From: Pseudomonas fluorescens
Lineage (GTDB): Bacteria; Pseudomonadota; Gammaproteobacteria; Pseudomonadales; Pseudomonadaceae
Length of the DNA stretch: 40,263 nucleotides
NCBI RefSeq assembly: GCF_902497895.1
Contig: NZ_CABVHQ010000054.1
Location: 1 to 40,263, forward strand
Reading direction: 5' to 3'
Every line of letters starts with the position of its first letter. Position 1 is the stretch's first letter. Below the pieces are notes generated by a model, which had not been told where the DNA came from, did no database searches, and saw only the letters and a program-made list of their open reading frames with translations. Below, piece after piece: positions 26,001 to 32,279 of the stretch. The translations under genes were made by a program, and so were the position numbers.

Positions 26001-26492
26001 GCCATTCGCAAGGGCGAACAGCCGAATCTCGATCAACCCCTGGGCGGCGGTCCGGAGATCAACCTGCGACTGCCAGCGTTGATCCCCGAAGACTATCTGC
26101 CGGACGTGCACGCACGGCTGATCCTCTACAAACGCATCGCCTCGGCGACCGATGAGGAAGGCTTGAAAGACCTGCAGGTGGAGATGATCGACCGCTTCGG
26201 CCTGTTGCCGGAGCCGACCAAGAACCTGGTGCGCATGACCCTGCTCAAACTGCAGGCCGAACAGCTCGGCATCAAGAAAGTCGACGGCGGCCCGCAAGGC
26301 GGTCGCATCGAGTTCGAGGCGCAAACCCCGGTCGATCCACTGGTGCTGATCAAGCTGATCCAGGGCCAGCCCAACCGCTACAAGTTCGAAGGCGCCACGA
26401 TGTTCAAATTCATGGTGCCAATGGAGCGCCCGGAAGAGCGCTTCAATACACTGGAGGCGCTGTTCGAGCGCCTCATCCCGAAAACTGCTTGA
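23043..26492 (+). CDS. mfd: Transcription-repair coupling factor Mfd
   Basis: Mfd pushes stalled RNA polymerase off damaged DNA and recruits UvrA. From GTG 23043 it is 1149 residues, the usual Pseudomonas length; an upstream GTG at 22986 lacks homology. Domains in order are the UvrB-like UvrA-binding region (about 1-330), the RNA-polymerase-interacting domain (about 470-545, GAPVVHIDHGVGRYLG), a RecG-like translocase and the C-terminal TRCF domain (about 990-1100). The translocase has Walker A GDVGFGKTEVAMRA near 629, LVIIDEEHRFGV near 729 and TATPIPRTLNMA. All motifs look intact. Confidence 0.97.
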   Translation: MPVLRLPLLPAAAGKQHWGNLPGAALSLAIAEAASAAKRFTLLLTADSQSAERLEQELSFFAPDLPVLHFPDWETLPYDLFSPHQDIISQRIASLYRLPELSHGVLVVPITTALHRLAPTKFLLGSSLVLDIGQKLDVDQMRTRLEASGYRCVDTVYEHGEFAVRGALIDLFPMGSKLPYRIDLFDDEIETLRTFDPDNQRSIDKVTSVRLLPAREFPLQKDAVTRFKARFRERFDVDFRRCPIFQDLSSGITPAGIEYYLPLFFDETSTLFDYLPQDTQVFSLPGIEQAAENFWNDVRNRYEERRVDPARPLLPPAELFLPVEDCFARLKNWPRVVASQQDVETGVGRERFPAQPLPSLAIEAKANEPLAALAGFLDEFPGRVLFTAESAGRREVLLELLERLKLRPKTVDSWPDFVASKHRLAITIAPLDEGLVLDEPALALIAESPLFGQRVMQRRRREKRADANTDAVIKNLTELREGAPVVHIDHGVGRYLGLATLEIDNQAAEFLTLAYAEGAKLYVPVANLHLIARYTGTDDALAPLHRLGSETWQKAKRKAAEQVRDVAAELLDIYARRAAREGYAFEDPKADYATFSAGFPFEETPDQQTTIDAVRADMLAPKPMDRLVCGDVGFGKTEVAMRAAFIAVHGGRQVAILVPTTLLAQQHYNSFRDRFADWPVSVEVMSRFKSTKEINAAVAELAEGKIDIVIGTHKLLQDDVKIKNLGLVIIDEEHRFGVRQKEQLKALRSEVDILTLTATPIPRTLNMAVSGMRDLSIIATPPARRLSVRTFVMEQNKSTVKEALLRELLRGGQVYYLHNDVKTIEKCAADLAELVPEARIGIGHGQMRERELEQVMSDFYHKRFNVLIASTIIETGIDVPSANTIIIERADKFGLAQLHQLRGRVGRSHHQAYAYLLTPPRQQITPDAEKRLEAIANTQDLGAGFVLATNDLEIRGAGELLGDGQSGQIQAVGFTLYMEMLERAVKAIRKGEQPNLDQPLGGGPEINLRLPALIPEDYLPDVHARLILYKRIASATDEEGLKDLQVEMIDRFGLLPEPTKNLVRMTLLKLQAEQLGIKKVDGGPQGGRIEFEAQTPVDPLVLIKLIQGQPNRYKFEGATMFKFMVPMERPEERFNTLEALFERLIPKTA

Positions 26493-26502
26493 AGGACGCC
26501 GT

Positions 26503-27075
26503 ATGCGCCTGTTTCGCTCTCTGACCCTGCTACTGACACTGGTCGCACCCATGGCATTTGCCGACAGTCTGTATCAGGTTGAAATGATCCTGGTCCGGCA
26601 GAATACCGTGCCGGCCATCGTCAACGAAAAAATCGTCGCACCGGAAGACTGGGCTGCTGGCGCCCAGCGCATCCCGGCGCAGGACGAACGCACCCCGAGC
26701 CTCGCCGGCGAGGTGGAAAAACTCACCGCCAGCAATGACTACACCGTTCTGATGCATAAAGCCTGGCAACAGAACCTGGGCGAAGAGCCGAGCAAAGTCG
26801 CAATCAGCGACGGCGAGGAAAAGTTCGGCCAGTTTCCGATCGAGGGCACCCTCAACCTGAAACTGGGGCGCTTTACCGACGTCGATGCGGAGTTCTGGGT
26901 CAATCAGCTCGACAGCAATGGCCTGGTCACTGCCAGCGAGCGCATGAGCCAGACCAGCCACACCAAGAACGGCCAGTTGAACTTCCTCGATAACGGCCAC
27001 CTCGGCCTGCTGATCAAGATCACCTCGCTGACAGCCCCTGCGCCTGCGCCAGTCCCCGAAGAAATACCGGACTGA
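26503..27075 (+). CDS. CsiV-family periplasmic protein
   Basis: A 190-residue protein with a signal peptide (about 1-20, ending ...PMAFA) followed by DSLYQVEMILVRQN, the start typical of the CsiV family. In Vibrio, CsiV binds peptidoglycan and is needed for LpoA-dependent activation of PBP1a. Other family-like parts are IEGTLNLKLGRFTDVDAEFWVN and MSQTSHTKNGQLNFLDNGHLGLLIKI. The C-terminus is Pro/Ala-rich (TAPAPAPVPEEIPD). AAGGA lies before the ATG. It starts ten bases after mfd and is probably co-transcribed with it. Its role in Pseudomonas is inferred from the family only. Confidence 0.82.
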   Translation: MRLFRSLTLLLTLVAPMAFADSLYQVEMILVRQNTVPAIVNEKIVAPEDWAAGAQRIPAQDERTPSLAGEVEKLTASNDYTVLMHKAWQQNLGEEPSKVAISDGEEKFGQFPIEGTLNLKLGRFTDVDAEFWVNQLDSNGLVTASERMSQTSHTKNGQLNFLDNGHLGLLIKITSLTAPAPAPVPEEIPD

Positions 27076-27086
27076 TTGAAGTCCCC

Positions 27087-29777
27087 ATGCCCCCGACCCT
27101 GACCAAACCCCTGGGCCCCTCCTGGGTCAGTCGATTCAAGGAACAAAGCCTGGAGCGTGGCCGCCGCTACGCCCTGGAAAACCGCGTCAGAATCGTCCAG
27201 GCCGGTGACAGTACGATCACCGCCAGTTGCGAGGGCTCGGGAGGCAACGTTTACCGTCAGACCATTCGCTTGCGCGAGTCGGCCAAAGGCACCTTGCTGA
27301 TGGTCGATGCCAGCTGTTCCTGCCCGGTCCGCAGCAACTGCAAACACTGCGCAGCGGTATTGCTGCAAGTGCAGGAAACCCTGGCCTACCCGGCCGCCGC
27401 GAAAGATGCCGAACTGCTGGAGAAACTCCAGGCCGTCCTGGAAAACCGTAGCCCGGCCCTGTTGCCGCAGGTGGTGGTGGACAACGTGCAACCGGTTCCG
27501 CGATTGTGGCTGGCAAGCATCGAGTTCAGCGCCTTCGAGCCGCGCAACGGCAAAATGCAGCGCTATATCCAGCATCGCGCGGCCCTGTCTTTCAGCTACC
27601 TGGATGAATACGTCAGCGGGCAGAAGAATGCCGACATCCTGATTCGCCAGGAAAAGCAGACCCTGCGGATCAAACGCCATCCCGAGGTCGAAAACACCTA
27701 CCGCGAACAACTGCGAGTCCTCGGTTTCAAGATCGCCACCCGCCAAAGCAAGGCACTGCCGGAAAGCGCCGGCGACCTGTTCGAGATGGTCAATGACAGC
27801 GCCTGGCTGACCTTCACCCTCAATGAGCTGCCCAAGCTGCGCGAACAAGGCTGGGAACTGCAGATCGATGAAGACTTCGGCTTCGACCTGACGGCCGTCG
27901 ATGACTGGTACGCCACTGTCGAAGAGGCACCCGGGCGGGACTGGTTCGACCTTGAACTGGGGATAATCGTCAATGGCGAACGGTTGAGCCTGCTGCCCAT
28001 CCTGCTCAACCTGATGCGCTCGCACACCGAACTGCTCAACCCGGAACGCCTCGCCAGGCGGCGTGACGATGAACTGATCCTGGTGAACATCCCCAACCGC
28101 CCAGGCTCCGATCACGGCCCGTTGCAGGTTGCCTTGCCGTTCGGCCGACTGAAGCCGGTGCTGGCGACCCTCGGCGAGTTCTATCTGCAGGAACCCGACA
28201 CCACCACCCTGCGCTTGAGCAAGGCCGATGCGACGCGCCTCAACCCACTGGAAGGTTTGCCGCTGCTCTGGGAAGGTGGCGAGCACATCCGCAGCTTCGC
28301 CCAGCGCCTGCGGGATATCAAAGACTTCACAACCACCGCCCCCGAAGGATTGAACGCGACGCTACGGCCTTATCAGCTGGAAGGCTTGAGCTGGATGCAG
28401 TCGCTGCGGCAACTGGAAGTCGGCGGCATCCTCGCCGACGACATGGGCCTGGGCAAGACTCTGCAAACCCTGGCCCACGTGGTGAGCGAGAAGAACGCCG
28501 GACGCCTGGACCGGCCGTGCATGGTGGTGATGCCCACCAGCCTGATTCCCAACTGGCTGGATGAGGCGGCGCACTTCACGCCGCAACTCAAGGTGCTGGC
28601 GCTGTACGGTGCCGGGCGCAAAAAATATTTCGCCGAGCTGACCGACTACGACCTGATCCTGACCACCTATGCGCTGCTGCCCAAGGATGTCGAGCGCCTC
28701 GCCGCCCTGCCCCTGCACGTGCTGGTTCTGGACGAAGCGCAATACATCAAGAACCCCAACAGCAAGGCGGCCCATGCCGCGCGTGAGCTCAATGCCCGGC
28801 AACGCCTGTGCCTGAGTGGCACGCCGCTGGAAAACCATCTGGGCGAACTCTGGTCGCTGTTCCACTTCCTGTTGCCCGGCTGGCTGGGTGACGTGAAAAG
28901 CTTCAATCGCGACTACCGCGTGCCGATCGAAAAACGCGCCAGCGAAGTACGCCTGCAGCACCTCAATGGCCGGATCAAACCCTTTCTGCTGCGCCGGACC
29001 AAAGAACAGGTGGCCACCGAACTGCCGCCGAAAACCGAGATCATCCACTGGGTCGAACTCAACGAAGCGCAGCGTGACGTCTATGAAACCATGCGCCTGG
29101 CGATGGACAAGAAAGTCCGCGACGAGATCACCCGCAAGGGCGTGGCCCGCAGCCAGATCATCATTCTCGAAGCACTGCTCAAGCTGCGTCAGGTCTGCTG
29201 TGATCTGCGCCTGGTCAACGATGCGCCACCGGCTCGCGGCAGCTCCTCCGGCAAACTCGACAGCCTGATGGAAATGCTCGAGGAGCTGTTCGAAGAAGGC
29301 CGGCGAATTCTGCTGTTCTCCCAGTTCACCTCGATGCTCGCGCTGATCGAAGTGGAACTGAAACGCCGTGGCGTCGCTTATGCATTGTTGACCGGACAAA
29401 CCCGCGATCGCCGGACCCCGGTGAAAGAGTTCCAGAGCGGCAAGCTGCAGATCTTCCTGATCAGCCTGAAAGCCGGCGGCGTGGGCTTGAACCTGACCGA
29501 GGCCGACACCGTCATCCACTACGATCCGTGGTGGAACCCGGCCACCGAAAACCAGGCCACCGACCGCGCCTATCGCATCGGTCAGGAGAAGCCGGTATTC
29601 GTCTACAAGATGATTGCCCGCGGCACCGTCGAAGAGAAAATCCAGCACCTGCAAAAGGAAAAATCCGACCTGGCCGCAGGCGTACTGGACGGACGCAAGA
29701 CCGGCGACTGGAAGCTGCAGAGCGAGGACATCGAAGCGCTGTTTGCGCCGCTGCCGAATAAGCTGGAAAAGCGCTGA
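27087..29777 (+). CDS. SWIM zinc-finger SNF2-family DNA helicase/translocase (896 residues)
   Basis: An N-terminal SWIM zinc finger (Cys77-x-Cys79, Cys85-x-His87 in CSCPVRSNCKHCA) precedes a central region of about 300 residues and a C-terminal SNF2 ATPase. ATPase motifs are I GGILADDMGLGKT near 447, II VLDEAQ near 547, III LSGTPLENHLGELWSLF, then VLFSQFTSMLALIE-like motif IV, SLKAGGVGLNLTEAD and the Arg finger region ATDRAYRIGQEKPV. This is a double-stranded DNA translocase fold related to RapA/HepA and eukaryotic Snf2. No partner or substrate is known to me. It starts 11 bases after the csiV-like gene. A 1102-residue paralogue lies at 32280-35588 on the other strand. Confidence 0.88.
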   Translation: MPPTLTKPLGPSWVSRFKEQSLERGRRYALENRVRIVQAGDSTITASCEGSGGNVYRQTIRLRESAKGTLLMVDASCSCPVRSNCKHCAAVLLQVQETLAYPAAAKDAELLEKLQAVLENRSPALLPQVVVDNVQPVPRLWLASIEFSAFEPRNGKMQRYIQHRAALSFSYLDEYVSGQKNADILIRQEKQTLRIKRHPEVENTYREQLRVLGFKIATRQSKALPESAGDLFEMVNDSAWLTFTLNELPKLREQGWELQIDEDFGFDLTAVDDWYATVEEAPGRDWFDLELGIIVNGERLSLLPILLNLMRSHTELLNPERLARRRDDELILVNIPNRPGSDHGPLQVALPFGRLKPVLATLGEFYLQEPDTTTLRLSKADATRLNPLEGLPLLWEGGEHIRSFAQRLRDIKDFTTTAPEGLNATLRPYQLEGLSWMQSLRQLEVGGILADDMGLGKTLQTLAHVVSEKNAGRLDRPCMVVMPTSLIPNWLDEAAHFTPQLKVLALYGAGRKKYFAELTDYDLILTTYALLPKDVERLAALPLHVLVLDEAQYIKNPNSKAAHAARELNARQRLCLSGTPLENHLGELWSLFHFLLPGWLGDVKSFNRDYRVPIEKRASEVRLQHLNGRIKPFLLRRTKEQVATELPPKTEIIHWVELNEAQRDVYETMRLAMDKKVRDEITRKGVARSQIIILEALLKLRQVCCDLRLVNDAPPARGSSSGKLDSLMEMLEELFEEGRRILLFSQFTSMLALIEVELKRRGVAYALLTGQTRDRRTPVKEFQSGKLQIFLISLKAGGVGLNLTEADTVIHYDPWWNPATENQATDRAYRIGQEKPVFVYKMIARGTVEEKIQHLQKEKSDLAAGVLDGRKTGDWKLQSEDIEALFAPLPNKLEKR

Positions 29778-29801
29778 TATAGTGGTGACTGATACATCGC
29801 T
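29771..29801. repeat. Left copy of 31-bp imperfect direct repeat flanking hicAB
   Basis: GCGCTGATATAG begins this copy, which overlaps the last codon and stop of the SNF2 gene. It matches 30756-30786 at 28 of 31 positions. The two copies bracket two REP pairs and hicAB. Confidence 0.8.
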
Positions 29802-29815
29802 ATGGGCGTGCCCCG

Positions 29816-29915
29816 AAAAAGATCGCAGCCTACGGCAGCTCCTACGCCGATTCCGTGCACCGGCAAATTATCGGGTGTATGCAAAACCTGTAGGAGCTGC
29901 CGCAGGCTGCGATCT
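29816..29915. repeat. REP pair (BIME), first of two in tandem
   Basis: Inverted REP copies at about 29816-29844 (one base variant in the core, CCTACGG) and 29889-29915. It is the same family as 9759-9860. Confidence 0.9.
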
Positions 29916-29949
29916 GTTGATCCTACTCCTGGGCAATCTCCAGAACCGC

Positions 29950-30049
29950 CAAAAGATCGCAGGCTGCGCCAGCTCCTACGCCGATCCTGCACACCCGTGA
30001 TGTTGCGGGGGTAAACCAATCCTGTAGGAGCTGCCGCAGGCTGCGATCC
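29950..30049. repeat. REP pair (BIME), second of two in tandem
   Basis: Inverted REP copies at about 29950-29979 (core altered to GCAGGCTGCGCCAG) and 30022-30049. Spacing inside each pair equals that of the other BIMEs in the window. Confidence 0.9.
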
Positions 30050-30115
30050 TGGCGATCCGAAAGGCACCGCCAATCCGCAGCGAGCCCCATTAGCCACCCT
30101 ACGCCAGACAAATGG

Positions 30116-30150
30116 TTGCCCAGCTCATTCTGGTATCATAATATAATACC
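30116..30150 (+). promoter_or_regulatory. hicAB promoter/operator
   Basis: GGTAT (30132-30136) and ATACC (30146-30150) form an inverted repeat around an AT-rich centre holding TATCAT (30134) and TATAAT (30142). The ATG of hicA follows at 30151 with no purine-rich ribosome site, so the transcript is probably leaderless. TTGCCC at 30116 is a weak -35 candidate. Confidence 0.5.
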
Positions 30151-30405
30151 ATGAACAACAAACAGCTCAGCACTCTCAAAGCCATCTTCTCGAGACCGGT
30201 TCCAGCCACTCTGGAGTGGGCTCGTATTGAGTCGCTGTTCGGCGCTGCCGGTGCCAGAACTATTGAAGGCAATGGATCGCGGGTACGCTTTGAGCTTAAT
30301 GGCGTGATCGGCACTTTCCACCGACCACACCCCGATAAAGAAGCAAAGCCCTACCAGGTTCGAGATGCTCGGGCTTTCCTCGAACAAGCAGGAGTCATCC
30401 CATGA
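30151..30405 (+). CDS. hicA: HicA family mRNA interferase toxin
   Basis: HicA is a small double-stranded-RNA-binding-fold ribonuclease that cleaves mRNA. This 84-residue protein has the family sequence LEWARIESLFGAAGARTIEGNGSRVRFELNG, then GTFHRPHPDKEAKPYQVRDARAFLEQAGV. The histidine in TFHRPHP is the expected catalytic residue. The toxin gene comes first and overlaps hicB by four bases (ATGA), the usual hicAB order. The ATG follows an AT-rich palindrome directly, with no Shine-Dalgarno sequence. The cassette is bounded by 31-bp direct repeats, suggesting insertion as a unit. Confidence 0.9.
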   Translation: MNNKQLSTLKAIFSRPVPATLEWARIESLFGAAGARTIEGNGSRVRFELNGVIGTFHRPHPDKEAKPYQVRDARAFLEQAGVIP

Positions 30406-30734
30406 ACGTGATGAATTACCAAGGTTATGCCGCTCGAATCGAGTACAGCGAAGAAGACAACCTGTTTGTCGGCCATATAGCCGGCATCAAAGATGTCGTA
30501 GGCTTCCATGGCGAATCGGTACAAGAGCTTCGAGCAGCATTTGAAGAGGCGGTCATTGACTACCTTGATACTTGCGCCAAGCTGGGCCGTGCTCCACAGA
30601 AACCTTACTCGGGCAATATCAGCCTGCGATTGGAGCCAGCACTTCACGCGACTGTCGCCGTCAAAGCACAGCTGGCTCACAAGAGCATCAACCAGTGGGT
30701 AGTTGAAGTCCTTGATCGTGAGACACACGCCTGA
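30402..30734 (+). CDS. hicB: HicB family antitoxin
   Basis: A 110-residue antitoxin. Its N-terminal half is the RNase H-like HicB domain (YAARIEYSEEDNLFVGHIAGIKDVVGFHG, followed by VQELRAAFEEAVIDYL). The C-terminal part (NISLRLEPALHATVAVKAQLAHKSINQWVVEVL) is a ribbon-helix-helix DNA-binding domain that would bind the operator before hicA. ATG 30402 overlaps the hicA stop. The frame is intact, so the module is probably functional. Confidence 0.92.
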   Translation: MNVMNYQGYAARIEYSEEDNLFVGHIAGIKDVVGFHGESVQELRAAFEEAVIDYLDTCAKLGRAPQKPYSGNISLRLEPALHATVAVKAQLAHKSINQWVVEVLDRETHA

Positions 30735-30755
30735 ACCATCCTGCGTTTCTGTTTG

Positions 30756-30786
30756 GCGCTGATATAGCGGTGTCTGATGCATCGCT
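30756..30786. repeat. Right copy of 31-bp imperfect direct repeat flanking hicAB
   Basis: Matches 29771-29801 with three mismatches and lies 21 bases after the hicB stop. It repeats the junction of the SNF2 gene end, although no helicase sequence precedes it here. Confidence 0.8.
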
Positions 30787-30797
30787 GATCAATAGCT

Positions 30798-30889
30798 ATC
30801 GCGAGCAGGATCTCCCACATTAGCTCGGTGTTTGCCGAAGATCTTGCGGTAGCACGCGATCAAGTGTGGGAGCGGGCTTGCTCGCGATG
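30798..30889. repeat. REP pair of the GTGGGAGCGGGCTTGC type, partly degenerate
   Basis: The left copy at about 30798-30821 is altered (ATCGCGAGCAGGATCTCCCAC). The right copy at about 30865-30889 is standard. It is the same family as the REPs at 13544-13827. Confidence 0.8.
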
Positions 30890-30977
30890 GGTGCGCCACG
30901 GTCTATGGCATATCGCGCGTTGTCGGACAAGAAAGCCGGAAGACAGGACACCAATCCCCAAACTGAACACAGCTCCC

Positions 30978-31108
30978 GTAGCAGCTGGCGAAGCCTGCGT
31001 TCGAGCGCGTAGCGGTCGTAGAACCTTTGCACGCGATAACGCAGGCAAACCGAGCCGGGCGGATTTACGACCGCTGCGCGGCCGGACGCAGGCTTCGCCA
31101 GCTGCTAC
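30978..31108. repeat. Inverted pair of a third REP type (GTAGCAGCTGGCGAAGCCTG)
   Basis: GTAGCAGCTGGCGAAGCCTG at 30978 and its reverse complement ending at 31108 flank about 85 bases. The same core is repeated five times in direct orientation at 40042-40211. With the preceding pair it fills the 386-bp gap 30735-31120, which has no gene. Confidence 0.85.
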
Positions 31109-31120
31109 GGGGAGTGCGCC

Positions 31121-31370
31121 TTAAACGTTCGCCGCCAACACCCGCGCCAATGTCGACTTCACCTTGCCCATGCCGTCATGCAGCGCCTGCTCGATCTCGG
31201 CCATGGTAATGACTGAACCGGACTTGCCCGCTGCCGGGTTCACCACCAGCGCCAGACAGGCGTAAGCCAGGTCCAGCTCGCGGGCCAGGGCGGCTTCCGG
31301 CATGCCGGTCATGCCGACGATGTCACAACCGTCGCGCTCCAGCCGGGCGATCTCGGCCACGGTTTCCAGG
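31121..31370 (-). pseudogene. Duplicated 3' fragment of mtnP
   Basis: This encodes the last 82 or so residues of the thioinosine phosphorylase whose full gene is at 35669-36412 (LETVAEIARLERDGCD through LARVLAANV). The segment 31122-31370 equals 35670-35918 except at three bases; one changes Ala to Thr near the end. At 31370 homology stops abruptly and unrelated hairpin-rich sequence begins, so the fragment has no start. It is therefore a non-functional copy made by a duplication or an integration event, recent enough to be about 99% identical. Confidence 0.93.
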
Positions 31371-31510
31371 TAGAAAAGGCGACAGATCTATTTGTCGCCA
31401 ACAGAGGGACGGCAAAAATCAGGGACACACCACGATATCAATCGTGGCCTGGCGCTTCATGCCTGGAAGGCGCAGCAGGGTCTTATCGTAAAACGTGTCC
31501 CCCATTATTG
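31371..31510. repeat. Hairpin-rich, mobile-element-like remnant at the mtnP breakpoint
   Basis: This starts exactly where the mtnP copy ends. GGCGACA (31378-31384) pairs with TGTCGCC (31393-31399), and CCACGAT (31430-31436) pairs with ATCGTGG (31441-31447). A run CGTGTCCCCC near 31495 closes it. GGCGACAGATCTATTT resembles GGGGACAGATTTATTT at 696-711. No coding frame here looks real. Reading it as a small non-autonomous element is a guess. Confidence 0.4.
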
Positions 31511-31527
31511 TTATTGTTTCACCCCGG

Positions 31528-31776
31528 CTAGCCTTGATGAGCCTGCATGTAGTGGCGCAACAGTTGGTTGATACGCGTCTGGTAGCCCGCTCCCTGGCCC
31601 TTGAACCACTCCAGCACGTCGGCATCCAGGCGGATGGTCACAGCCTTTTTTACCGGCACGCGCAGTTCGGCGCGGCGGAAGAAGTCTTCGCCCAGTTCCG
31701 GAATGTCGCTGGTGTCGATATCCTGGTCGTCCAGCTTGGCCAGGCGCTCCCAGTCAGTTTTCGATGCTTTCGACAT
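31528..31776 (-). CDS. brnA: BrnA family antitoxin
   Basis: An 82-residue antitoxin of the BrnT/BrnA type II system. The N-terminal part (SKASKTDWERLAKLDDQDIDTSDIPELGEDFF) binds the toxin. The C-terminal part (VTIRLDADVLEWFKGQGAGYQTRINQLLRHYM) is a ribbon-helix-helix DNA-binding domain. Its ATG lies inside the end of brnT (23-bp overlap), so translation is coupled. The antitoxin follows the toxin, which is usual for this family. Hairpin-rich sequence and a partial mtnP copy lie downstream. Confidence 0.92.
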   Translation of the reverse strand: MSKASKTDWERLAKLDDQDIDTSDIPELGEDFFRRAELRVPVKKAVTIRLDADVLEWFKGQGAGYQTRINQLLRHYMQAHQG

Positions 31777-32032
31777 AGTGTTTGGCCTCCTGCTTAGTGG
31801 CTTTTCGGGCGGAGATGATGCGGATCATATCTCCCCGCCGTTCGGCGTACACGACCACACCCATCAACGACTTGATCCAACCGATGCTGATCCAGCGTTC
31901 TTCGCCATAGTCCTCGCGGTCATCGCGCAGGGCCAGCATCGGGTGCTGGAAAATGTCGGGCACGTCATTGAAGTCTATGCCGTGCTTGCGGATGTTGGCC
32001 TGATTCTTGGCTTCGTCCCATTCAAAGTGCAT
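31754..32032 (-). CDS. brnT: BrnT family ribonuclease toxin
   Basis: A 92-residue toxin from ATG 32032: MHFEWDEAKNQANIRKHGIDF, then DDREDYGEERWISIGW and MIRIISARKATKQEAKHY. FEWDEAKxxxNxxKHGIxF and RIISARKAT are diagnostic of BrnT, a RelE-like ribonuclease that slows translation. The frame is open to 32140, but homology begins at 32032, where AGGA lies upstream. A palindrome and -10-like box precede it. It lies inside the 4.5-kb segment between the two mtnP copies. Confidence 0.92.
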   Translation of the reverse strand: MHFEWDEAKNQANIRKHGIDFNDVPDIFQHPMLALRDDREDYGEERWISIGWIKSLMGVVVYAERRGDMIRIISARKATKQEAKHYVESIEN

Positions 32033-32042
32033 GGGGCATCCT

Positions 32043-32068
32043 GTATTTACAGTTGTACATACACTATA
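32043..32068 (-). promoter_or_regulatory. brnTA operator and -10 box
   Basis: GTATTTACAGTTGTACATAC (32043-32062) is an inverted repeat with arms GTAT-TACA and TGTA-ATAC. On the minus strand a TATAGT -10 candidate (32068-32063) directly precedes it. This fits autorepression by BrnA, as known for the family. Confidence 0.55.
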
Positions 32069-32279
32069 GCCTGCCTGGTGATGAATGCGTAGCCCCTGCC
32101 AGTGCGGTGGCGCAACCACCGGACGGCCAGAGGCCAACAAGCGCAGCGCGTCAGGCTGGTGCTATTCGACTCGTAGAGGCGGTTTTTCCGACCGGCGTTT
32201 GAGCGTCTTTGCTCACCGCCCCATGCCCTTGACTGACTGGGGCTTGCTCACGAAAGTCGCACCGCGGCGCAACGGGCAC

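Noticed and set aside
24195..26552. 785-codon open frame on the minus strand inside mfd
   Set aside because: It is antisense to an intact, fully conserved mfd. Its translation is low-complexity (rich in Gly, His, Gln, Val), as expected from the complement of a high-GC gene.
31419..31625. 68-codon minus-strand open frame overlapping the brnA end
   Set aside because: Most of it is brnA in another frame; the rest covers the hairpin remnant and has no known domain.
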